Positions 55,115 to 64,000 of a DNA stretch of 64,000 nt are shown one piece after another. Made by a program: the position numbers and the translations under genes. Location: positions 34,292,573 to 34,356,572 of the forward strand of contig NC_088206.1 of the NCBI RefSeq assembly GCF_037126465.1, read 5' to 3'. The first letter of the stretch is position 1, and each line of letters begins with the position of its first letter. The notes beneath the pieces are model-generated. The model was given only the letters and a program-made list of their open reading frames with translations. It made no database searches and had not been told where the DNA came from. Source of the stretch: Ornithodoros turicata. Lineage: Eukaryota > Arthropoda > Arachnida > Ixodida > Argasidae.

Positions 55115-57235
55115 TCGCACCCTTTTTGTGCGCACTGCCCACGGCGACACAGCTCCCTTCCCGGTAAGCTGCGGGGTGCCGCAGGGCAGTGTGTTGAGTC
55201 CATTGCTGTTCAACCTTGTCATCGTCTGACTCCCCGCACACCTACCTGCCAACGTCAAGATCACAATTTACGCAGACGATGCCTGCATTTGGACTTCAGG
55301 CACCCGGAGAGACGCGATTCAGCGGCGCCTGCAGCAAGCCCCCGACGTCATTGAGATATATCTCGCCGACAGAGGCCTACGTGTCTCCACAAGCAAAACA
55401 GTCGCCATGACGTTCACCAACCGCTCATTTAAAAACTACCCACTCTACGTCGCGGGAACGCCACTTGATTTCGTCCCCCGCTACAAATATCTCGGGGTCA
55501 TCGTAGACAAACGGCTGTCATGGTTCCAGCACATCAAGGCCCTCTCTACCAAGACGAAGAAATTCGTGAACGTGCTACGGCGCATCTCTGGAGCGTCGTG
55601 GGGTCCCTCGTGCAGTGACCTCCGACACGTCCATAACGCACTTGTGCTGGGGCTGCTACGGTACCACCTCCTAGCGCTCCACGGGATCAGTAGGACGGGT
55701 GAGCGAAACCTCCTCAATGCCCAAGCGCGCGGCCTCCGGGTATGCCTTGGACTGCCACGCACGGCTGAAACCTACACCGTACTTGCGGAGGCGCAAGAGA
55801 CGCCCGTGCATATTCTACGGGACCGAGAGACGCTCCGCATCTTTGCGCGATTCGTCACGCAGCGCCCTTGCCACTACCTGCTGTCCATTGAGGATGCAGG
55901 CCCCGCATCGGCCTTTGGCGGCGCCGTCCGCCGTCTTAAGGCTATCCTCCCGGATCGCTCCTCAGGTGTATCCTACGCCCCTCCTTTATGGGCCCTTGCC
56001 AAGCACCAGGTATTGACCAGCGTCCCTGGCCTAGGCCGAAAGAGGGAGACGCCGTTAGCCGTTGCGCGTCAGCTCGTCCTCGAATACCTATCGACGCATC
56101 ATCAACAGCGTCAAGCGATCTATACAGACGGATCCGTCACACTTGATGGGGCCACTGCAGCCATCTACGTTCCTCAAGGTAACATCGAGCAAGCTTTCAG
56201 GCTCTCCCACACCACCTCCTCCACCGAAGCCGAGCTCTTCGCAATCCACGCGGCCCTCCGGCACATCACGACATCGCCCCCATGAACCTGGACGATCCTG
56301 TCGGACAGCAAGGCGGCACTGGAGACACTCGACTCATACTGCACCAAAACAACGGACGACCTACACACAATGCCAATGTCCCTAGCTAACACCGCCCTTG
56401 CTTCCGGGCACAATATATGTCTGCAGTGGATACCCAGCCACATTGGCCTCGGCGGGAACGATCGAGCAGATGCTGCGGCTAGGCGCGCACACGAACAATC
56501 CGACGCCGCGGCGCGCATACCGCTCACCCCTTCGGCTTGCCGCATCCAGATCCGCCGCTGGGCCGCCCAAGAGGCGCAGAGATTCATTCGAGAATCCGCC
56601 CGTTTCAACGACTTCCTTCGCTCCATCGACCCGGCGGTGGAGTTCTCCCCACCACGACGTCTTCAAAGACCACAAGAGACACTCCTCCACCGACTGCGCC
56701 TCAACTTGGCATACACGCCACCGGTCCAGCGCATAATGGGGAGGCAGATCTCGGCCCTCTGCGATGCTTGCGAAGTGGTTGCGGACACATCGCACCTCCT
56801 GCTGACCTGCCCCAAGTACACCAACCATCGGGCTACCCTTTTCCGCTGCCTCGAACGTTTCGGGCACAACCAGCTCACGCTGGCCGCACTTCTTGGCCCT
56901 GTGCCTCAGCACCAACAGTGGGCCGTCACAATTGCTTTACTGCACTTTCTGAAGTGCACTGGCCTGGCCTCTAAGCTCTGAGCTGCGCGCTCCAGGAGCC
57001 TCACCTTCGTTTTCTTTCTTCTTTTTTTTTTTCTCTTTCTTCTTTCTTCGTTGCTATTTTTTTCCTTTTCCCTTCTTTCTTTTCGTTTTTGTTTTTCCTC
57101 CTGTTTACGGAGACTCACCTTTTCCTATTCGTCCTTTCCTTTCTATTTATTCTTAGTTTTCTTTTGATTTTTTTAATGGAATAGCATGCCGACCTTGGTC
57201 TGGCAGACCTTTCCATTCAATAAATATATATCCCC
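55100..57235 (+). mobile_element. I-type LINE, strongly 5' truncated
   Basis: Plus-strand element starting within the RT fingers/palm (FLSDRTLFVRTAHGD) directly at the end of the YqaJ frame. It runs through RNase H, a T-rich 3' UTR, and ends near TTCAATAAATATATA then poly-C at 57,231. It differs clearly in sequence from the minus-strand LINE at 49,750, so it is a second family. Confidence 0.88.
55105..56981 (+). pseudogene. I-type LINE ORF2 fragment (RT to RNase H)
   Basis: One frame throughout, with two stops: TGA at 55,227-55,229 (LFNLVIV*LPAH) and TGA at 56,283-56,285 (TTSPP*TW). RT motifs are CGVPQGSVLSPLLFNL and TIYADDACIW, then YLGVIVDKRLSW and LRVCLGLPRTAET in the thumb region. RNase H shows IYTDGSVT, EAELFAIHAAL, ILSDSKAALETL and GNDRADAAAR. 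The C-terminal CDACEVVADTSHLLLTCPKY cluster and tail ALLHFLKCTGLASKL are typical. The frame preserved around both stops suggests recent decay. Confidence 0.92.
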
Positions 57236-57871
57236 CCCCCCCGGACGAACTTTTTTTAATTCTGTGGCAACTTCATCATCGTGGCAAGCCGCATAATAAT
57301 GTTATTCGCGTGCAGCGAGTGTAGATATCGTGTGTGTATACAGTCAGTCTAGACCTATACGTATTTTTAGTACTGTACTTAAAATACTATCTTTTAAAAA
57401 GAATTAGCGGTATTTTGGCACTCTACGTGATACGTTTTGTTTTGTGTATTTGTACGCTATTTAAAATGGATTTCATGGTATTTTGTACTCAATAACCTAA
57501 TTACATATTTTGGATCTCCCTCTCAAACATTCTGTGTCTCGTTTTTCATTATCTTGCTTGTTAAGTGGAAATTTCCTGAGTCCCTAGGGCTTGACCCGGA
57601 CATTGGCCCTTCTTGGAAGCCTCCATTTAGAGATCTTGCCCTTTGTGTGCTAATCCTTGGCGGGTGAGGGTTCAATTGTGTGTGCCCTGACGCCGAATTC
57701 TGACCTCGCCGGGGAGGGACCTGCTAGAAGTTGGCTTTGTTTTGCTCACATATACTTAGTGGAGTTATGTGGTACCTCTTTGTCATCTTTTTGGGACTTG
57801 TGTTTAAACGAGTTCTATCACACAGCGGCGGCTAGCGTATTGCGCGGGGTGATCCATGTCACATAGCAGCG
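57236..57871. other. unassigned DNA
   Basis: Starts after the LINE tail; no gene or element supported. Confidence 0.35.
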
Positions 57872-58193
57872 ACGGGTGTACCCTGTTACCCACTCTTAAT
57901 AATAAAACTTTTGAAATCCATGCTAAGAAATCCACCCTTCAAATTCCAATCCTTTCAAATCCAAGCTGTCAAAATAAATCACAAAGGGTCTATGCAGTCC
58001 AGTGTTAAGCATGGTTTTACGTGAGAAAATCAGTGTTTAAGAGGGTCATACTCCAGAATAACGAGTCTTTATGCAATTCTGTGTCGTATTCAGCATGTAT
58101 CTCTTAATTATTCATTAATTTAATTAAGTTACAGGCGTAAATAACCACGCGTATGAATACTAGGAAAACAACGCTTCAGCGGTTCGGCCGTTC

Positions 58194-59117
58194 CCCAGTA
58201 AACCAGAAATATTCTAGGTACGTCCCACAAAGGTAGCACACGTCGCACATATCCGCCACGTCTATGCGACGTTACCTGTACGTCCACAATGTGACTTCGA
58301 AAAGTGTCCTACTTTGTATATCCCTGGGACATCTGGTAGATGTAAAAAGAAGGGAGCAATCGCGCGTTAATTTTCGGAGACATCTAGGACACGTGACCGT
58401 TAGTTGCATGACGTAAGCAAACGGGGAAAATGTTGGGGTTTACTGCATTATTTACCAAGTAATCACATTATAGACGGTAGCTTGAGTTAAAAACACGATA
58501 GTTGCTAAGATGGGGTGTCAGGAACGTTCGCAGGTACACGCTGACGTGGTTTGCAGACTCACAAATTAACTGTAAAGACGTTGTCACCGTTGCAAGCGTG
58601 ATACGCCACGCTACACTTGACGAACGTACTCCAACAATATGTGTTTCAGTATATGCTCGCTCTGGTATCTCTTGAAATCCGCGTACGCGGTGGAGGAGGG
58701 AGCCCGCGTCTGATATGGTGAAAGGCGGGAGCACATTTATTAACCTGCGTGCGGTCTGCATTGGTCTTGGATTAGGGCCGAACGGTCGCTTGTGCACCCC
58801 TCACCAAGTGGGGTGTTCCAAAAGTAGATGCCTTTTTGTTTAATTAGTGTGTGCAGCATCTATTTGCAACAGCGAACTATCAATTTCAAATTGATTCAAG
58901 ACAAAAATAGCCTAAATTTTAAAATATCCCAGGAACATCCAAATATCTAAAATAGATGTCTATGCGACGGTTCTGGGATGTGAAAACAGTAGGAATCTGG
59001 CAGTCGCATGGATGTACTTTCTACGTAAACGGGCTCTCTGTGAAGCTCACATGGATATCCTAACATCCAATTTGCGATATCGCCAGGATGTACCTGGGAT
59101 GTATATGGTTTACTGGG
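58194..59117. mobile_element. 924-bp insertion with CCCAGTAAACC ends
   Basis: Begins CCCAGTAAACC and ends GGTTTACTGGG. It is absent from copy A, where GGTTCGGCTACC is continuous. Both ends are rich in GGGACATC/GGATGTxC-type motifs (for example 58,327-58,337 and 59,086-59,104), similar in style to the ACGTCC elements in the palindrome. The five bases CGTTC at the left edge make the target duplication uncertain. No transposase. Confidence 0.75.
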
Positions 59118-59865
59118 TCGGCTACCATTGAGGACGAGGCTATTTGAGAAAATGGAGTAACGATGGAGCCGTATGGTGTTGCGCGATGTGCTGCATAAAA
59201 AGGATAAACACTGCAAGCTCTAATAAAGCATGTGTTTCTTCTGCCGATTTCGTCAGGTATTTATTTTTCACACGTGTAACGACTTGGTGTGCTAACACGC
59301 GCGTGCAACTCATGAAGGAATTCATGGGTGAAGTGACATTGCACTCGTAGCTGTTTCGGACAGGAAATCGGTTAGCGAAAAATGTCCAGGATGGGCAACA
59401 TATAAAACGTACAGCAAAACTGCTGTGTCGACCATTTGTCACGACGGTAATCACAAAATACATCACAAAGACATCATGTAAACGTCTCTTGCGTTCCTCG
59501 ACCGCAGCCTATGAACCGGTAATATTACGTTTGATAAGAGCCGCGAAAAGTGGTTCAGCAAGGTAAAACTGTGCCAGGAGCACCGCCACATAAGGGAGGT
59601 GTTTAATTAAATCACAGTGAAAGATAGCAAAGGACTGTTACTGGTCATGTAGACACCAGATCTTGTTCACCAACATATCAATGCATTGTATAAATAGTCT
59701 TCCTGTCAATGGACAACTGACATTTTCCTCCCGTCTATACTGAGCAATATTGACCCAGAGCTTGGTTTTTGGATGACACAAAACACTTCTCGCGAAGATA
59801 GTGCACTGTGACTCATGGACTGTGACTCAATGGGGCATTTACAGCTCTGTAATTACCATCTGAGG

Positions 59866-60112
59866 CAAGTTGACTCTCTCAGATACTGTCACTGCAGTGC
59901 TCTAGAAGACCCAGAGTATATTCTGTTTCATTGCACACACTACCAAGCTTTCCAAACTGCCATTTTCAGATAAAATTGCTTGGCTTATGGCTAAATTGAG
60001 CCCACGAATGCCTGCTCTCAAAGCTCTTTTTGCAATTTTGGAGTCCATGGGACATTATTTCCTTCCTCACATCAGAAGCAGCTATGGGGTAGAGTATCGC
60101 CCCAGGCAATGA
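59866..60112 (+). pseudogene. LINE ORF2 C-terminal remnant (copy B, uninterrupted)
   Basis: Reads RYCHCSALEDPEYILFHCTH and, after a stop and frame change, KLSPRMPALKALFAILESMG to a stop at 60,110-60,112. Same remnant as in copy A but without the hAT-like insertion. Confidence 0.55.
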
Positions 60113-60212
60113 AACTCCCTGTCCATCTCAAAATAAAGTTGATGAACAACATCTGCAACTTCTGCGAGGTGGTTTAAACCACTCTTATAACTATATGTTA
60201 CATAAACAAAAT

Positions 60213-60331
60213 ACAGAAACCAACACTGAAGATTTTTGTTTAAGTTTAATTTGTAGAAGCTTTCGCGTGGAGCTCCATGCGAAAGCTTGTACAAATTAAA
60301 CTTAAACAATAATCTTCAGTGTCAGTTTCTG
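60213..60331. repeat. inverted pair of Penelope-type tails (copy B)
   Basis: Same inverted tails as 36,947-37,104, but the centre has collapsed to CGCGTGGAGCTCCATGCG, removing both ribozyme cores. The shorter loop suggests deletion between inverted arms after duplication. Confidence 0.65.
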
Positions 60332-60728
60332 TATTTTGTTTATGTGATCTACAGGACTTGACTCCCCTCTTCGTATACACTTCAACTGCATGTTATGTGT
60401 AACCTAGGAATGCTCGTATGTGGGTGGAGTGGCTAGTTTGCCACAGTACCACAAATAGGAACACAAATGGCTGATAAATCTGCTACAGAATCTGGGCCAA
60501 GACGATGAGCACTTGGAATCATCACTGTTTTTAGTACCATGCAGAGGAAGATGGAGCAGAGTACCCTCAAATTTTGTACAACTTTTTCTGAATTACTCGT
60601 AATTACGCTGCAGTTACATAGGTAGCAGTTCAAATGCTACTCACAATTGCCAAAACTTCATGCTAGCACTCAATTCTTTTTACAAACTTTAGTTTGTGAT
60701 GTGATGAATGTTTCGGTGACTTCCATAG

Positions 60729-60916
60729 GCCCGGTTTCACCAACTGTGGTTAACTGAACCAATATCAAGGGTTGCCAATTCTTGAACTTAACAGACACTT
60801 CTTTTTTTCCATCGGTGATGTGTGGACTACTTCAGTAATAACTCCTTTAGTGAAGCAGATAGCTTAATGACCGTTCATGGTAGTTCAGGTGCTGAAAAGG
60901 TTGGTGAAACTGGGTC
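60729..60916. mobile_element. GGCCCGGTTTCACCAAC MITE (copy B)
   Basis: Copy of 37,501-37,688 inside the segmental duplication, with scattered substitutions. Confidence 0.65.
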
Positions 60917-61772
60917 ATTATGTAGCCTTTGTGTTCTGGTGCTGTGCAATGGTTTTTCGAGGGATTCAAACTACAAAAAAGGTTAATAATAAAAAAATTA
61001 TTGGCATACCTACCTATATTCATGTCCCGGACAGCACGTAAGAAACCCAACAGAATATAAATGTCATCACGACATTGGTAGACAGACTGATGCCGAAACA
61101 AATCGGAAGGGGAGGGCTGGGATCCACGAATGGGCACTTGTTCGCTGCCTCCTCTTGAAAGAAAAGTAGGACCGAAAGTCGCGTGCTCTCTCAGAGACCA
61201 CCGTAATCCCCTCAAGACCACGCCTTTTAGACACGAATTCGTCCCCCCTAGCTTTGAGCGTAGCTCAACTGTACCAAATTGGTGGCTTTCTTGAACAGTG
61301 CGATGTCATTTGTTTTTATCATGAACAGCATGATGTCATTTGTACCATTTCTAAGGCACTTTGTACAAGGGCTTTGTATGCCAGCAACGTACTGTCTGCG
61401 AAAGGTAGTTTTCGTGTCCACTTCAAGAAGACAATTTTTTAATAGGCTTAGAGGATGCGTAACTACTGTGTGATTTCCACTAAATATCGGAAGAGAGGTG
61501 CACACCTAAATACCTGAAACCCTCAACTCAATTAATTGTAGGATCAAAATTACGTGGGAATATATTGAGGTTTGTCTCGTTCACAAAAGATATCACTGCA
61601 CAATCTGCAAAGTTCATCGGTAGTTGCCATGGCCTACATCAATCATAGACACTGCAAACCACTCATTGAGCATAGTCAATCCGCGGTACGCAAAGTGAAA
61701 AGCGTCACTGCCCATTGTGAATGGCCATGCAACAATGCTTGTGGCTTTGCATTTCTCACTAGTCTCTTTATG

Positions 61773-64000
61773 CTTATTACAGGTACGATACAATAGCATT
61801 GAATAATTATCACAGATCAAACACATTATTTTTTTTATTAACTGTAATCATACACACAAGTTTTCAATGAATCAGAATTTAATTTTAATCACACACATCA
61901 CGCACATTTAATCAAAGAATTAATCTTAATCAATGCGATTACAAACAAAATTACAAGTTGTATCCTGCCCGTATTTTTCCCCGCGCGGCGCGCGTGCTGA
62001 GAGTTGTCCGCGCTTATCGGCGGGGGAGGGCAGCGCGTGCGCTTGTCATAACATATTTTTCAGCCTGGGCTGACTTCTTTCGCCAGTTTCCCACCCGGGC
62101 CGACTTCCATCACAATTTTTTTCCGCTACAACATGTGTGTGGTGGGCGGTTTACATGCAAAGGATAGCCATACACAACGCTACAAGTAATCAGTGTCAGG
62201 AATTATTTTATGACTCTGCGTGAACGGGAAAAACTTAATAAAAAATCTCATGCAATAGCATTGAAGGGGTAGCACATTTAGTCAAAGAAGATATTCTTAA
62301 TTAATACGGTTACAATGAAAACTACAAATTTTATTATAAAAAGTCTTATGAGAATAAAAAATATTATGTGACGGGAGAACCATCGTTGCATCACAGGAGT
62401 TTGAAGTAGAGTTTTAATTACAAGTTCTGATAGATGTAAGTAATTTCGAATAGAATATGGAAGCTAAGTTTAATATTCCAGTATGACACAAATTTAATTA
62501 ATCAGTTTCTTATGAAGTGAATAGTGCATACATAAGGAAATAATTCGAATCAACACATAGCAATAACATAGAACCTAACCGACATATCATCCAACATGTA
62601 GGGAAATAATAGCTACACGATACCATATCAAAACGAGAAACGGTCACCACATTTCATCAAAGAAGATATTCTTAATCAATATGATTACAAACAAAACTGC
62701 AAGTTGTATCATAAAAAGTCTAATATTCCTATACGTGAGAACCATCAGTGCAATAGCGGGGAGTTCTGATACTTGTATGTAATTAACTGTGAACAGCAGA
62801 GACCCTGGAAGACCATGGGACACGAACACAAGAGGAAATAAAATATATACCACTACAAAGAAGTTATTCGTAATCAAAACAACAGGGGATAATAATCTAT
62901 CATCATAAAATCATCCTCGTGACATAATCTAATCGAACACTATACAATTTTCATTCTAAGAGACGCTACAAACATTACTTTGTTTTATGAATCCAACACA
63001 GAAAATAGATATGTTAAAAATGGACTTCACCACATAGCACGCTCCTAGCCAACAACCAGATCTGGTGATATCTGCCCTGATTTGTTGAAGACTGGTGCCG
63101 ATAGGTGTATGTAATTAATTGTGAACAGCAGAGACTCTGGAAGACCACGGAACACGAACGACACGAACACAAAAAGAAATAAAATCTATACCATTACAAA
63201 GAAGATATTCTTAATCAATATGATTACAAACAATTTACAAGTTGTATTATAAAAAGTCTAATATTCCTATACCTGAGAACCATCATTGCAATAGTGTGAA
63301 TATCTGTCATAACAGTTCGAGCGCAATAGGGAATCTAAGTTTCATATTCCAACATTACATAACTTTTAATTAATCAATTTCTTATTAAGTGAACAGCATA
63401 GACGTACGGAAATAACGAGAAACAACACAATCGACAGCTACAATTAATAGAAAGCCAAACATGCACACCATCCCACACATTGTGAAATAATAGCTAATCA
63501 ATCTATCAAAAGGACAAAACTCTAAGGGACCACAAAGGAACACTCTAAGCGGCGACATGTAAACATCAACAGAGGAAAATAATCTATCATTGATCCATCA
63601 TAAAATCAATAAAGACATAGAAAATATGCACTGTTTCCATCTCTTTTTGGTCAAATCTGGGAGACTTTATCTCTCTATCTATATGACCAAGCTCCCATGC
63701 TTTATCACTCAAAGGGTTGGGGGCTATATTCATTCGTCCAGCAAACAGGGCGCTCTAGAGGTCACATAAGATAGTTCAAAGGCGATATATTTTATTTGCA
63801 GCGCAAATAGATGTCGATATTATTCGCGGGGATCACTATCTTTTCGCATCCTTGCATTGAAACGGAAATCTTTCGTCAAAGTGGTTGACAAGTCGAATAA
63901 GTTTGTACAGATGAGATATTGTTATTGAACATGTAAAGAAAGTCCAAATTATTAAATGGTAGCAACAATACTCAATCAAAAACGAGAAACAAATTTAATT
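61773..64000. repeat. AT-rich degenerate direct repeats
   Basis: A block with AAGATATTCTTAATxAATA, GATTACAAACAA and GAGAACCATC occurs near 61,915, 62,285, 62,658 and 63,200. A second block with TTAATTAATCAxTTTCTTAT occurs near 62,495 and 63,366. A third with GTGAACAGCAGAGACxCTGGAAGACC occurs near 62,789 and 63,120. Order and spacing suggest a larger unit of about 0.5 to 0.9 kb. No ORF is conserved between units. Confidence 0.7.

Larger units (their letters stand above)
57872..61772. repeat. segmental duplication, copy B
   Basis: Direct repeat of 34,720-38,548, about 23 kb downstream. It carries a private 0.9-kb insertion (58,194-59,117) and a 28-bp segment (near 59,706) absent from copy A. 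It lacks the hAT-like element. The open frames at 59,140-59,466 and the equivalent 35,062-35,379 are conserved only because the duplication is recent. Confidence 0.93.

Noticed and set aside
1..64000. CRISPR arrays, bacterial operons or ribosome binding sites
   Set aside because: The window is eukaryotic repeat DNA; no regularly spaced short repeats with unique spacers are present.

Overview
This looks like gene-poor, repeat-dominated nuclear DNA from an arthropod, most likely a tick or another chelicerate. The reasons are a tRNA-derived SINE of the type common in tick genomes, I-type LINEs with RNase H, a Mutator-like/YqaJ transposase gene, Penelope-like debris, a mariner, hAT-like non-autonomous elements and short TTAGG-type runs. 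The species cannot be fixed. No intact host gene is visible. Two spots (near 25,074 and 48,919) could be 5' ends of host genes but are weakly supported.

Layout. 1-684: pogo/Tigger-like remnant. 688-2,533: 39-bp minisatellite in two opposed blocks. 2,534-4,743: MITE, a fold-back element made of 22-bp repeats, a SINE and a hammerhead-ribozyme-bearing fragment. 5,748-24,442: an 18.7-kb palindrome with arms of about 8 kb (5,748-13,996 and 16,689-24,442). The arms carry degenerate repeats plus decayed ORFs, one of them DUF4806-like. The centre holds one element that was later hit by a mariner (14,215-15,478) and a long-TIR MITE (15,585-16,437). 24,443-34,700: sparse DNA with a MITE, Penelope-like tails, two hAT-like elements and a second copy of the long-TIR MITE. 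34,720-38,548 and 57,872-61,772: a direct segmental duplication of about 3 kb, each copy carrying its own later insertion. 39,130-45,165: ribozyme-like fragment, near-perfect hairpin, inverted repeat and a decayed CR1/L2/Jockey-like LINE. 49,750-57,235: a minus-strand I-type LINE, a broken Mutator/YqaJ gene and a plus-strand I-type LINE lie almost end to end. 61,773-64,000: AT-rich degenerate direct repeats.

The most informative signals are relative. The palindrome arms and the segmental duplicates provide empty sites that define several insertions to the base. Short self-cleaving (hammerhead) motifs recur in Penelope-like debris. All coding elements are broken by stops, frameshifts or truncation, so the window reads as a graveyard of nested insertions and not as a working gene set. 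Boundaries and identities were judged by eye; no database search was run.
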